Of a DNA stretch of 64,000 nucleotides, positions 9,144 to 17,716 are shown in pieces. Source of the stretch: Caulobacteraceae bacterium (GTDB taxonomy: Bacteria; Pseudomonadota; Alphaproteobacteria; Caulobacterales; Caulobacteraceae); contig JAIESL010000022.1 in NCBI GenBank assembly GCA_019746095.1, forward strand, positions 95,111 through 159,110. Direction: 5' to 3'. The notes under the pieces were generated by a model. It saw nothing but the letters and a program-made list of their open reading frames with translations, ran no database searches and was not told where the DNA came from. The position numbers were made by a program, and so were the translations under genes. The first letter of the stretch is position 1. Every line of letters starts with the position of its first letter.

Positions 9144-9911
9144 TTGGCCGTGCACGCCCTAACTGGGCCGGTGACCTTCTCCGAAGATGAAATTGAACGC
9201 TATGCCCGCCATCTGGTGCTGGCCGAGGTCGGCGGACCGGGCCAGCAGCGGCTGAAGGCCGCGCGGGTCGGCCTGGTCGGCCTGGGCGGCGTCGGAGCGC
9301 CCGCCGCCCTCTATCTGGCGGCGGCCGGTGTCGGCACCCTGCGGCTGCTGGATGACGATACGGTCGCCCTGTCCAATCTCCAGCGCCAGATCGTCTTCGA
9401 TGCCGCCGATCTGGGCCGGTCCAAGGTCGAGGCCGGGGCCGGGACCCTGGCGGCTCTCAACCCCCATGTCCGGATCGAGCCGGTCGCGGCCAGGCTGACC
9501 GAAGCCAATGCCGCGGCCCTGGTCGAGGGCTGTGATGTCGTCATTGACGGCACAGACGATTTCGCGACCCGGTTCGCCGTCAATGCCGCCTGTGTGGCCG
9601 CCGGTATCCCACTGGTGTCAGGGGCGCTCGGCCGGTGGAGCGGTCAGGTCGGGGTCTTCAGCGGCCGGCCCTGCTACCGCTGCCTTGTGCCCGCCGCCCC
9701 GCCCGAGGCCGAAACCTGCGCCCGGGTCGGTGTGATCGGGGCCTTGGCGGGGGTGGTCGGCTCCCTGGCCGCGCTCGAGGCGATCAAGCTCATTACCGGT
9801 GCCGGCGCGCCGTTGGCGGGCCGGCTACTGATCTATGACGGCCTGGCCGGGACGGCCCGCACGGTCGCTGTGGGGGCCGATCCCGACTGTCCGGTGTGCG
9901 CCCCCGGCTAG
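9144..9911 (+). CDS. HesA/MoeB/ThiF family adenylyltransferase
   Basis: An E1-like enzyme of about 255 residues that adenylates the C-terminus of a sulfur-carrier protein (MoaD or ThiS type). Motifs: RYARHLVLAEVGGPGQQRL at the N-terminus; the nucleotide-binding GLVGLGGVGAPAALYLAAAGVG; DDDTVALSNLQRQIVF with the catalytic Arg; DGTDDFATRF; and zinc cysteines in CYRC and CPVC. The thioester-type cysteine region is reduced to ETCARVGVIG. Start is uncertain: TTG 9144, GTG 9150 or GTG 9171. MoeB is likelier than ThiF since no thi or moa genes are near. Its stop overlaps the convergent S9 peptidase stop in CTAG. Confidence 0.88.
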   Translation: MAVHALTGPVTFSEDEIERYARHLVLAEVGGPGQQRLKAARVGLVGLGGVGAPAALYLAAAGVGTLRLLDDDTVALSNLQRQIVFDAADLGRSKVEAGAGTLAALNPHVRIEPVAARLTEANAAALVEGCDVVIDGTDDFATRFAVNAACVAAGIPLVSGALGRWSGQVGVFSGRPCYRCLVPAAPPEAETCARVGVIGALAGVVGSLAALEAIKLITGAGAPLAGRLLIYDGLAGTARTVAVGADPDCPVCAPG

Positions 9912-11935
9912 GCGAACGCCTGCTGGAAGAATGCGACATACCGGGTCATCAGGGCCTGTTCCTGCGCATCCTCCCAGTCGGCGTGACCGAAGTCCTCGAT
10001 CTCGATCAGGGTCACCCTCTTGTCGGCGGCCCGGAGGGCGTCACGCATCCGTCGGGACTGGATCAGGGGCACGACCGGATCCTCGACGCCGTGAACCAGC
10101 AGCACGGGGCAGATGATCTCGGCGGCGCGGCGACGGGGTGAGGCCGCCTCCAGCGTCGGCCGGTTCGCCACCGGATCACCGATCCGCCGGGTCCAGAAGT
10201 CGTAGATCAGCTTGCCGGGCGTATCGTCCAGACGGCTTTCCCACTCCATCATCTCGACCAGATCCCCGAGGCCGCAGATCGAGATGGCGGCCTTGTACAG
10301 GTCGGGCCGGCGCACAGCCCCCATCAGGGCCGCATAGCCCCCGTAGCTGGTGCCCATGATGGCGACCTTGCCGGCATCGAGGCTGCGCAGGGCGATGGCA
10401 TGGGCCACGGCGTCCTCGACATCCTCCTGCATCCGGTCGCCCCAGCGGGTCCAGCCCTGCTGGGCGAAAGCCTGGCCATAGCCGCCCGAGCCCCGGAAAT
10501 TCGGCCGCAGCACCCACCAGCCCTGTGCCGCCAGAACCTGCACCTGGCGGTCCCAGCTCGGCGTGTCGCGCACCTCCGGACCGCCATGCGGCAGAACCAC
10601 GAGCGGCCCGGGCGCGCCACCCGGAGGCGCGGTCAGATAGGCCTCGATGGTCGCGCCGTCGCGGGTCTGGACCTGCAGCACCTCACTGGTGCCGAGGCGC
10701 GCCGGATCGAGGTCCTGCGCCTGACCGAGGTTGACGATAGAGCGCGCGTCCTTGTCGTAGAAGAACCAGGCTCCCGGCTCTTCCGGCCCGTTCACATAGG
10801 CGATGAAGCGGTTCCGGGCCTGGTCGACATCCGTGAAATGCACATTGCAGGTGTTGTCGAAAAAGCGGTTCAGGGCCCGGTGATGGACCGCGAGGGCGGG
10901 ATCGACGAACTCATACTCCAGCCGCTCACCATAGTAGGCGGCGCCCAGATAGTTGCCGGCGGAGTCCGGCAGGCCGTAGGCGACGTCGCGGCCGGGGCGG
11001 GGGTTCAGCGGCAGGCCGAGCGCGGTCGTGGTCAGGTCCATCTCGCGGACGCTCTGGACGTCCTCATTGTCCAGACGGGCGATGACCAGCACCTTGCCGG
11101 GCGTCTCGCCCGCGCCGACCCACTCGAAGTCCGGGGCCTCGCGCACCCGGGTGCGGCGGGCCATCTTCCACTCAGTCTCGCCCGGTGCGCGCACCATGAT
11201 GGTCTCGATCGAGCCGCGACTGTTGATGTCGTGACGCAGGACCGGCACGCCGTTGACCGTGCGCCAGTGATAGGTCCCCGATCCGCCCCGTTCGATCCGG
11301 GTCGCCGCGCCCGTGTCCACATTGACCCGATGCAGGGCCATCACCCCGTCGGCCTCCGGCGCGGCCATCAGCACATTTCCGGGGTCGTCGGGCAGCATGT
11401 CGATGATGCGGCCCATGTCGAAGGTCTCGCGCATGCGGTTGCGCTGGTCGTTGAACAGCACCACAACCTCGCCCGTCGTCGCACTCACCGAGACGACCCG
11501 GCGCATGAAATATTCGACGCCGGCCTGGCGCACATTCGACCCGGCCTGGCTGCGGCTCGAGGTCACGCCCCTGAGAATCACACTGACCAGAAGACGGTCG
11601 TCACTGGCCCAGTCGATGAAGCCGACCTGGACAGGCCCCAGGTCAAAACGCCGGCGCTGGCCTTCAGGGTCGGCGGCATCGATGAAGTCGACGGCACTGC
11701 GCGGCGCGGCGTCCGTGCCGAGGTTCTCGGCCACGGCGATGCGGCTGCCCGACGGTGACAGGGCCGCGCCACGGCTCATGATCGGCTTGAAGAATTCGCC
11801 CAGCGGATAGGCTCCGCCCTGGGCGCGCGCTGCACCCGCCGGCAAGGCGGCCATCCCCGCCAACGCCCCCGCGCTGATCAGCAGGCCGCGCCGCGACAGG
11901 GCCGCCCGCGCCGCCCTGGTCAACCCCCTGGACAT
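9908..11935 (-). CDS. Tat-exported S9 family (prolyl oligopeptidase-like) peptidase
   Basis: A 675-residue serine peptidase. From the chosen ATG 11935 the N-terminus carries a twin-arginine signal (ALSRRGLLISAG, then an Ala-rich core ending AARA), so a folded enzyme is probably exported to the periplasm. The N-terminal half is a beta-propeller-like region. The C-terminal alpha/beta-hydrolase has the nucleophile in GTSYGGYAAL, the Asp in HGVEDPVVP and the His in DFGHADW. Sequence PHGGPEVRD marks the oxyanion strand. It probably cleaves short peptides. Its stop codon overlaps that of the MoeB-like gene. Confidence 0.92.
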   Translation of the reverse strand: MSRGLTRAARAALSRRGLLISAGALAGMAALPAGAARAQGGAYPLGEFFKPIMSRGAALSPSGSRIAVAENLGTDAAPRSAVDFIDAADPEGQRRRFDLGPVQVGFIDWASDDRLLVSVILRGVTSSRSQAGSNVRQAGVEYFMRRVVSVSATTGEVVVLFNDQRNRMRETFDMGRIIDMLPDDPGNVLMAAPEADGVMALHRVNVDTGAATRIERGGSGTYHWRTVNGVPVLRHDINSRGSIETIMVRAPGETEWKMARRTRVREAPDFEWVGAGETPGKVLVIARLDNEDVQSVREMDLTTTALGLPLNPRPGRDVAYGLPDSAGNYLGAAYYGERLEYEFVDPALAVHHRALNRFFDNTCNVHFTDVDQARNRFIAYVNGPEEPGAWFFYDKDARSIVNLGQAQDLDPARLGTSEVLQVQTRDGATIEAYLTAPPGGAPGPLVVLPHGGPEVRDTPSWDRQVQVLAAQGWWVLRPNFRGSGGYGQAFAQQGWTRWGDRMQEDVEDAVAHAIALRSLDAGKVAIMGTSYGGYAALMGAVRRPDLYKAAISICGLGDLVEMMEWESRLDDTPGKLIYDFWTRRIGDPVANRPTLEAASPRRRAAEIICPVLLVHGVEDPVVPLIQSRRMRDALRAADKRVTLIEIEDFGHADWEDAQEQALMTRYVAFFQQAFA

Positions 11936-12004
11936 GGCCCCGTCTCCAAACTCAACCTCGGCCACAATCAACCCACGGTTTTGTCCCGCGTCAAGCAAGA
12001 CGCG

Positions 12005-12991
12005 TCAGAGCATGGCCGGGATCACGCGGTCCGGCGGCCGATGGCCGTTGCGGAAGGTCTGGATATTGGTGATGACCCGGTCGCCCATGTCCTGCCGGGC
12101 CTCCTGCGTGGCCGATCCCAGATGGGGCAGAAGCACGACCTGGGCATGGCCCAGCAGGCCCGGGTGGATCGCCGGCTCGTGCTCATAGACGTCCAGGCCG
12201 ACGCCCGCGATAGCCCGGCGGGCCACGGCGTCAGCCAGGGCCGCCTCGTCGATCAGTTCGCCGCGGGCCGTGTTGATCAGCAGGGCGTGCGGCTGCAGCC
12301 GCGCCAGCCGTTCGGCCGACAGCAGGTGGTGGGTCTCCTTGGTCGCCGGGCAGTTCAGCGAGATCAGATCCATCCGCGCCAGCATCTGGTCCAGATCGTC
12401 CCACCAGGTGGCCCCCAGTTCCTCGGCGATCATGGCCGGGACGGGCTTGCGGTTGTGATAGTGGACCTGCATCCCGAACGCCCTGGCGCGCCGGGCCAGG
12501 GCCTGGCCGATCCGGCCCATGCCGACGATGCCGAGCCGCTTGCCCCACAGTTTCCGGCCGGTCATCCAGGTCGGGGACCAGCCCTCGAACCGGCCCTCGG
12601 CCACGACCCGGGCTCCCTCGACGATGCGTCGGCTGACCGCCAGGATCAGGGCCATGGCCAGGTCGGCCGTGTCCTCGGTCAGGACGCCCGGCGTATTGGT
12701 CACGATCAGGCCCCGCCCGACGGCGGCGTCGACATCGATATGGTCCACGCCGGCCCCGAAATTGGCGATCATCTTCAGCTGGTCGCCCGCGGCGGCGATC
12801 AGGGCGGCGTCGATGGTGTCGGTGATGGTCGGGACCAGCACATCGGCGCGCTGCACGGCCGCTTCCAGGGCCGCGCGGTCCATCGGCCTGTCGGTCAGGT
12901 TCAGCTCGGCGTCGAACAGTTCGCGCATGCGCGTCTCGACCGCGTCGGGCAGCCGTCTGGTTAACACGACCTTAAGTCTGGGCGCGGACAT
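12005..12991 (-). CDS. D-isomer-specific 2-hydroxyacid dehydrogenase (glyoxylate/hydroxypyruvate reductase type)
   Basis: A 328-residue NAD(P)-dependent dehydrogenase. The Rossmann motif is LGIVGMGRIGQALARRARAFG. Catalytic residues of the family appear in order: Arg in LINTARGELID, Glu in GLDVYEHEP and His in LLPHLGSATQEAR. The combination resembles GyaR-type glyoxylate reductases in alphaproteobacteria, but substrate cannot be fixed from sequence. The start (ATG 12991) exactly overlaps the TTG start proposed for the divergent SH3 protein. Codons 6-10 contain a TTAA-N7-TTAA sequence that includes a rare TTA leucine codon. Confidence 0.92.
   Translation of the reverse strand: MSAPRLKVVLTRRLPDAVETRMRELFDAELNLTDRPMDRAALEAAVQRADVLVPTITDTIDAALIAAAGDQLKMIANFGAGVDHIDVDAAVGRGLIVTNTPGVLTEDTADLAMALILAVSRRIVEGARVVAEGRFEGWSPTWMTGRKLWGKRLGIVGMGRIGQALARRARAFGMQVHYHNRKPVPAMIAEELGATWWDDLDQMLARMDLISLNCPATKETHHLLSAERLARLQPHALLINTARGELIDEAALADAVARRAIAGVGLDVYEHEPAIHPGLLGHAQVVLLPHLGSATQEARQDMGDRVITNIQTFRNGHRPPDRVIPAML
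12961..12975. promoter_or_regulatory. CtrA-like box TTAA-N7-TTAA
   Basis: TTAACACGACCTTAA fits the Caulobacter CtrA consensus core TTAA-N7-TTAA exactly, though the final C of the longer consensus is G here. It lies inside the first codons of the dehydrogenase gene and 15-60 bp before possible starts of the divergent SH3 gene. The Leu codon TTA used here is rare in this GC-rich DNA, which hints that the site is conserved for binding. Confidence 0.45.
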
Positions 12992-13593
12992 TGGCAGCCT
13001 TCGGTTTCAATCGCTTCGGCTTATTGGCGCATCCGGTGTCTGGCAAGGCTCGCTCACCCATCCATCGACTGGCCGTCCTCGGCACCGTCCTGGCCGCCGC
13101 GGCCCTGGCCGGGGCCGGACAGACCATGCCGGACGGTCGGCCCACCCCGAGTGGTCAGCCCGTTCCGCGCTGGCTGTCGCTGAAATCGGACGAGGTGCGG
13201 GCCCGCTTCGGCCCCGGTCTCGACTACCGGATCCTGTGGCAATACCAGGTCTCCGGCCTGCCGGTGCAGGTGGTCGCCGAGACCACCGAATGGCGCAAGA
13301 TCTGCGATCCCGAGGGCGGGGTCGCCTGGGTCCACCGCAGTGTGGTGTCCAGCCGTCGCAGCGCCTTCAACGCCTCGGACGCGGAAATCCCGATCCGGTC
13401 CGGCCCGTCCGCGACCGCCGCCCTGCGCGCCCGGCTCAGCGCCCACGCCCTTGTGGCCCTGGAGGACTGCGAGGACGGCTGGTGTGAGGTCCGGGCCCGC
13501 CGGATGCGGGGCTTTGTGCGCCAGCAGGACATCTTCGGGGCCCAGGAGCGGCCGCTGTGCAATGCCGCCCGCCCGGCGGGTCGCGGTCGCTAG
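12991..13593 (+). CDS. Exported SH3-domain protein
   Basis: Up to 200 residues with a hydrophobic export signal ([21 protein letters not shown]) and two bacterial SH3-like repeats: [31 protein letters not shown] and [29 protein letters not shown]. Each is followed by a Cys-containing W-R-K-I-C-D or C-E-D-G-W-C-E-V segment. This is the periplasmic 'SH3 domain, COG3807' type, often found divergent from the same dehydrogenase in this group. The start is uncertain (TTG 12991, TTG 13024 or GTG 13036); the latter two remove the exact overlap with the opposite start codon. Confidence 0.82.
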   Translation: MAAFGFNRFGLLAHPVSGKARSPIHRLAVLGTVLAAAALAGAGQTMPDGRPTPSGQPVPRWLSLKSDEVRARFGPGLDYRILWQYQVSGLPVQVVAETTEWRKICDPEGGVAWVHRSVVSSRRSAFNASDAEIPIRSGPSATAALRARLSAHALVALEDCEDGWCEVRARRMRGFVRQQDIFGAQERPLCNAARPAGRGR

Positions 13594-13724
13594 CCCCATC
13601 CACCCCGGACCGCAGGGTCGCGGCCGCTAAGATGTTGAGCCGCCGGTTCCCGTCGTGTAACCCGACGGCAACACCGGCCCCAGCCACGCGACGCGTGCCC
13701 GGCCGCCAGAAAGCGAGAGCCGCC

Positions 13725-14255
13725 TTGAGCCAGCCCCAATATCCGTCGTCGTTCGATTATGAAGCCCTGCTGGCTTCGGGTCGGGGCGAGCTGTTCGGCA
13801 ACGGCAATGCCCGCCTGCCGGCTCCGCCCATGCTGATGCTGGACCGGATCATCACCATCAATGCGGACGGCGGGGCCCACGGCAAGGGCTATATCGAGGC
13901 CGAGCTGGATATCCATCCGGACCTCTGGTTCTTCCAGTGCCATTTCATCGGTGACCCGGTCATGCCGGGCTGCCTCGGCCTCGACGCCATGTGGCAGCTG
14001 GTCGGCTTCTACCTCGGCTGGATCGGCGGCCCCGGCAAGGGTCGGGCCCTGGGCGTGGGTGAGGTCAAATTCACCGGCCAGGTCACGCCGGACATCAAGA
14101 AGGTCGTCTACAAGATCGACCTCAAGAGGGTCATCAACCGGCGGCTGGTGATGGGGATCGCCGACGGGGTGCTCGAAGCCGACGGCGTCCCCATCTATTC
14201 GGCAACCGACATGCGGGTCGGCCTGTTCGGCGCGACCGATCCGGCCGCCGCCTGA
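13725..14255 (+). CDS. fabA: 3-hydroxydecanoyl-ACP dehydratase/isomerase FabA
   Basis: Makes cis-3-decenoyl-ACP, the branch point to unsaturated fatty acids. The TTG start at 13725 follows AAGCGAGAG and gives 176 residues, close to the family norm; a longer frame upstream has no similarity. Motifs: [23 protein letters not shown], and the active-site stretch [20 protein letters not shown] with His about residue 73 and Asp about 87. It is first in the fabA-fabB-fabI cluster with 58 bp to fabB. Assignment is near certain. Confidence 0.97.
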   Translation: MSQPQYPSSFDYEALLASGRGELFGNGNARLPAPPMLMLDRIITINADGGAHGKGYIEAELDIHPDLWFFQCHFIGDPVMPGCLGLDAMWQLVGFYLGWIGGPGKGRALGVGEVKFTGQVTPDIKKVVYKIDLKRVINRRLVMGIADGVLEADGVPIYSATDMRVGLFGATDPAAA

Positions 14256-14313
14256 TCCATCAGCTTCAGACCGCGGCCAACGCGGCGAACTCGGAACGTA
14301 GAAGGAAACTCTC

Positions 14314-15543
14314 ATGCGGCGTGTCGTCGTCACCGGTCTGGGCATCGTCTCCTCCATCGGCACCGGCCAGGATGAGGTCGCGGCCTCCCTGCGCGAGGCC
14401 CGCTCCGGCGTCGTCACCGCCGCGGACCACATCAAATACGGCTTCCGCTCCCAGGTCTGGGCCCCGCCCGCGATGGGCGTGACGGCCGAGGACTGGGCCC
14501 CGCACGTCGACCGCCGCGCCGCCCGTTTCCTCGCCAACGGCACCGCCTGGGGCCATATCGCCTTCGAGGAGGCGCTGAAGGACTCCGGCCTGACCGCCGA
14601 GGAGATCCAGTCCGAGCGCATCGGCCTGATCGTCGGCGAGGGCGGTCCCTCGACCCAGATCATCCTCCAGGCCGCCGCCACCACGGTCGAAAAGACCTCG
14701 CCCAAGCGGATCGGGCCGTTCGCCGTGCCCAAGGCCATGGCCTCGGGCCCCTCGGCCGTGCTGGCCACCTGGTTCCAGCTCAAGGGGATCAACTATTCGA
14801 TCTCCTCGGCCTGCGCCACATCCGCCCACTGCATCGGCGCGGCCGCCGAACAGATCGCCTGGGGCAAGCAGGACGTGGTCTTCGCCGGCGGCTGCGAGGA
14901 CGTCGACTGGTCGATGTCCAACATGTTCGACGCCATGGGTGCCATGTCGTCCAACTTCAACGAAACCCCATCTGTCGCCAGCCGGGCCTATGACAAGGAT
15001 CGCGACGGCTTCGTCATCGCCGGCGGGGCCGGCATCGTGGTGCTGGAAGAGTATGAGCGGGCCGTGGCGCGCGGCGCGACTATCTATGCCGAGGTCACCG
15101 GCTACGGCGCCAATTCCGACGGCTATGACATGGTCGCCCCCTCGGGCGAGGGTGCCGAGCGCTGCATGAAGATCGCGCTGGAAATGGCCGGCAATCCGAA
15201 GATCGACTACCTCAACCCGCACGGCACCTCGACGCCGGTGGGCGATTCCAAGGAGATGGGGGCGGTCCGTAATGTCTTCGGCGACGATATGCCGATGATC
15301 TCCTCGACCAAGTCGCTGACGGGCCATTCGCTCGGTGCCGCGGGCGCGCAGGAAGCCATCTACTGCCTGCTGATGATGAAGCATGGCTTCGCCGCCGAAA
15401 GCGCCCACATCGAAAACCTCGACCCCGAGTTCGAGGGCATGCCGATCCTGCGCAAACGCCACGACGGCGAACTGAAACACGTCATGTCGAACAGCTTCGG
15501 CTTCGGCGGCACCAACGGCACGCTGATCCTCAGCAAGGTCTAG
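14314..15543 (+). CDS. fabB: 3-oxoacyl-ACP synthase I FabB
   Basis: Condensing enzyme that elongates unsaturated acyl chains from FabA. The 409 residues contain the catalytic triad: Cys167 in [12 protein letters not shown], His303 in [10 protein letters not shown] and His338 in [12 protein letters not shown], with the conserved Lys333. The C-terminal [14 protein letters not shown] glycine loop is intact. GAAGGAAA provides a good ribosome site. Placement between fabA and fabI supports FabB rather than FabF. Confidence 0.97.
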   Translation: MRRVVVTGLGIVSSIGTGQDEVAASLREARSGVVTAADHIKYGFRSQVWAPPAMGVTAEDWAPHVDRRAARFLANGTAWGHIAFEEALKDSGLTAEEIQSERIGLIVGEGGPSTQIILQAAATTVEKTSPKRIGPFAVPKAMASGPSAVLATWFQLKGINYSISSACATSAHCIGAAAEQIAWGKQDVVFAGGCEDVDWSMSNMFDAMGAMSSNFNETPSVASRAYDKDRDGFVIAGGAGIVVLEEYERAVARGATIYAEVTGYGANSDGYDMVAPSGEGAERCMKIALEMAGNPKIDYLNPHGTSTPVGDSKEMGAVRNVFGDDMPMISSTKSLTGHSLGAAGAQEAIYCLLMMKHGFAAESAHIENLDPEFEGMPILRKRHDGELKHVMSNSFGFGGTNGTLILSKV

Positions 15544-15561
15544 ACAGACAAGATCACGACC

Positions 15562-15600
15562 GGCCTCAAGTCGCGGGCAACCGCGTTGCGAGCATAGGCC
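15562..15600 (+). other. CUCAA hairpin motif, diverged copy before fabI
   Basis: Outer stem GGCCT (15562-15566) with AGGCC (15596-15600) encloses CAAGT, a perfect inner hairpin CGCGG-GCAA-CCGCG and TTGCGAGCAT. It ends 20 nt before the fabI start and just upstream of AGGGAG. Layout matches the copies near mdh and asd. Function unknown. Confidence 0.5.
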
Positions 15601-15620
15601 ACCAACAGGGAGACGACGAC

Positions 15621-16442
15621 ATGGCGAGCGAGAGCGGCTGGAACATGCCCACCGGTGAACTCATGAAGGGCAAGAAGGGCCTGATCATGGGGGTCGCCAA
15701 CAGCAACTCCATCGCCTGGGGCATCGCCTCCCAGCTGGCGGCCCAGGGGGCCGAACTGGCCTTCACCTATATGGGCGAGGGGCTGGAGCGCCGCGTGCGC
15801 CCGCTGGCCGAGAGCGTGGGTGCCAAGCTGCTGATCCAGGCCGACGTCACCGACGAGGCCTCGATGGACCTGGCCTTCGCCGAGCTGGAAAAGGCCTTCG
15901 GCACGATCGATTTCGTCGTCCATTCGGTGGCCTTCGCCAACAAGAATGAGCTGCAGGGCTCCTTTGTCGACAACACCACCCGCGACAGCTTCCTGCTGGC
16001 CATGAACATCTCGGTGTTCAGCTTCGTCGACGTGGCGAAGCGCGCCTCGAAACTGATGCCCAACGGCGGCTCGCTGGTGACCATGACCTACCTCGGCTCC
16101 GAGCGGGCCATTCCCAACTACAACACCATGGGCGTGGCCAAGGCCGGTCTGGAAGCGGCGACCCGCTACATCGCCCGCGACCTGGGCCCGCGCGGCATCC
16201 GCTGCAACGCCATCTCGGCCGGGGCCATGCGCACCCTGTCCCTGGCCGGCATCTCGGGCGGCCGTGGCATGATCGCCCAGGGCCGGGCCATGTCGGCGAT
16301 GAAGGAAGACACCTCCATGGAAGGCGTCGCCGGCGCCGCCCTGTGGCTGTGCTCCGACCTCGGCTTCTCGACCACGGGCGAGGTCATCCACGTCGACGCC
16401 GGCTTCCACATGATGGGCATGGGGACGGACGAGGAGTCCTAG
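15621..16442 (+). CDS. fabI: Enoyl-ACP reductase FabI
   Basis: NADH-dependent reductase for the last step of fatty-acid elongation; target of triclosan. The 273 residues show the NAD motif GLIMGVANSNSIAWGIASQLA and the SDR-type catalytic residues spaced as FabI: Tyr in MTYLGSERAIPNYNTMGVAKAGLEA with Y-x6-K (NYNTMGVAK). SVAFANK and GPRGIRCNAISAGAMRTL are further family blocks. It completes the fab cluster. Its stop shares CTAG with the convergent rimM stop. Confidence 0.97.
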   Translation: MASESGWNMPTGELMKGKKGLIMGVANSNSIAWGIASQLAAQGAELAFTYMGEGLERRVRPLAESVGAKLLIQADVTDEASMDLAFAELEKAFGTIDFVVHSVAFANKNELQGSFVDNTTRDSFLLAMNISVFSFVDVAKRASKLMPNGGSLVTMTYLGSERAIPNYNTMGVAKAGLEAATRYIARDLGPRGIRCNAISAGAMRTLSLAGISGGRGMIAQGRAMSAMKEDTSMEGVAGAALWLCSDLGFSTTGEVIHVDAGFHMMGMGTDEES

Positions 16443-16966
16443 TCCGGCTCGCGCTCGCCGATCTCGTTCGGCTTCACCGCCAGCAGCCAGCCATCCGCGA
16501 TATGCAACTCGGGCACGGCGTCCCTCGTGAACGGCAGGTACCAGGTCGGGCCGCCGGTCGCGGGGGCGATCTCCAGCATGTCGTCGGCACCGAAATTCTG
16601 CACCGACTTCACGCTCCCGAGGACCAGGCCTTCGGGGTCGCGGGCCTCAAGGCCCACGAGATCGGTCAGGTAGAATTCGTCCTCTTCCGGCTCCGGCAGG
16701 CGGTCGCGCGGGATGTAGAGCTTGAGCCCGCGCAGGGCGTCGGCCTGTTCCTTGGTGGCGATCTCCTTCGCCCGGCCGACGACGGCGGACTTCTCCGCCC
16801 GGCCGGCCGTCAGGGTCAGGCCGGTCGATCCGTCAGCGCGCAGCAGGACGCCATACGACAACAGGGTGATCGGCTCGGCGGTATAGGCGGTCACCCGCAC
16901 CTCGCCCTTGACCCCGAACCCGCCGGCGACCTGGCCGACGAGGATGAGTTTGCTGTCGGTCGTCAT
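16439..16966 (-). CDS. rimM: Ribosome maturation factor RimM
   Basis: A 175-residue factor for 16S rRNA 3' domain/30S maturation. The N-terminal RimM barrel starts at LILVGQVAGGFGVKGEVRVTAYT; the C-terminal PRC-barrel contains EFYLTDLVGLEARDPEGLVLGSV and the closing LPFTRDAVPELHIADGWLLA block. ATG 16966 is chosen over an upstream extension that reads through a repeat. It follows rpsP, as usual, but a strong terminator-like hairpin lies between them and trmD does not follow, fabI being convergent instead. Confidence 0.94.
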   Translation of the reverse strand: MTTDSKLILVGQVAGGFGVKGEVRVTAYTAEPITLLSYGVLLRADGSTGLTLTAGRAEKSAVVGRAKEIATKEQADALRGLKLYIPRDRLPEPEEDEFYLTDLVGLEARDPEGLVLGSVKSVQNFGADDMLEIAPATGGPTWYLPFTRDAVPELHIADGWLLAVKPNEIGEREPD

Positions 16967-16987
16967 CGCCGCCTCATTCAAGGATCC

Positions 16988-17019
16988 TGCGCTCAAGTAG
17001 CGCGAAGCGCGGTAGTGCA
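16988..17019 (+). repeat. CUCAA hairpin motif, copy A (near rimM)
   Basis: Contains CTCAAGTAGCGCGAAGCGC (16992-17010), identical to the copy at 59683. Outer arms TGCGCT (16988-16993) and AGTGCA (17014-17019) pair with one G-T; inner arms GCGC-GAA-GCGC. It lies 21 nt before rimM, but in the opposite orientation to that gene. Confidence 0.7.
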
Positions 17020-17022
17020 CCC

Positions 17023-17059
17023 CAATAAAAGAAAAACAGCGCCCGGTGGTCCGGACGCT
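17023..17059 (-). terminator. Intrinsic terminator after rpsP
   Basis: Read on the minus strand: AGCGTCCGG, loop ACCA, CCGGGCGCT (9-bp stem with one G-T pair), followed at once by GTTTTTCTTTTATT. It lies 45 bp beyond the rpsP stop and before rimM, so most rpsP transcripts should end here. Confidence 0.85.
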
Positions 17060-17103
17060 GCTTTCCGATCGTCTGCGCCCCGCGAGAGCGGGACCCGAAA
17101 GCC

Positions 17104-17691
17104 TCAGGCCTCGGTCTTTTCTTCTTCGGTCGCTTCGGCGGCCGGGGCCTCTTCGGTCACGGCTTCAGCGGCCGGAGCCTCTTCAGCGGCGGCCTCGGCC
17201 GGGGCTTCCTCGGCAACGGCTTCCGGTTCCGGAGCCGGCGGCGCGTTCTTCGCGGCTTCAGCAGCAGCGGCGGCTTCTTCCTTGGCCCGGACGGCGGCTT
17301 CAGCGGCCTCGATCTTGGCGGCGGCTTCGGCCTCGGCGCGGTCGGCTTCGCGCTGGGCGCGCTCGGCGGCGCGTTCCTGGGCCTTCTTGCCCGGCTCGGC
17401 CTTCTTCGGGTTGTTGCCCTGGGTCCACTTGACCTTGCCGGCGAGGGCTTCGTCCTGGCTCAGGAAGCGGGCGACGCGGTCGGTGGGCTGGGCGCCCTTG
17501 CCGAGCCATTCGGCGATCCGGTCGGTCTTCAGATTGACGCGCTTCTGCTCGCCGTCGCGCGGCAGCATCGGGTTGTAGGTGCCGACGCGCTCGATGAATT
17601 TGCCGTCGCGCGGTGCGTGGCTGTCAGCAACGACGATGTAATAGTAGGGGCGCTTCTTGGCGCCACCGCGGGCCAGACGAATCTTCAGCAT
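17104..17691 (-). CDS. rpsP: 30S ribosomal protein S16 with long acidic/alanine-rich tail
   Basis: The first ~90 residues are a normal S16: [41 protein letters not shown], and [21 protein letters not shown]. The protein then continues for about 100 residues of Lys/Glu/Ala-rich coiled-coil-like sequence ending in Glu/Ala repeats (EEAPA units), giving 195 residues in all. Alphaproteobacterial S16 proteins often carry tails, but this one is longer than the core itself. It lies 25 bp downstream of ffh and likely shares its transcript. Confidence 0.96.
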   Translation of the reverse strand: MLKIRLARGGAKKRPYYYIVVADSHAPRDGKFIERVGTYNPMLPRDGEQKRVNLKTDRIAEWLGKGAQPTDRVARFLSQDEALAGKVKWTQGNNPKKAEPGKKAQERAAERAQREADRAEAEAAAKIEAAEAAVRAKEEAAAAAEAAKNAPPAPEPEAVAEEAPAEAAAEEAPAAEAVTEEAPAAEATEEEKTEA

Positions 17692-17716
17692 TTTCAGTCT
17701 CTTTTGTTAAGTCGGA

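Noticed and set aside
11987..12004. CGCGTC-AAGCAA-GACGCG stem after the dehydrogenase gene as a terminator
   Set aside because: It is a perfect 6-bp stem abutting the stop codon, but there is no T-tract on the minus strand, so a terminator call is not supported.
15541..15620. Known riboswitch class before fabI
   Set aside because: The hairpin motif did not match any riboswitch consensus I could recall (SAM, TPP, cobalamin, glycine, FMN), and the associated genes do not share one metabolite.
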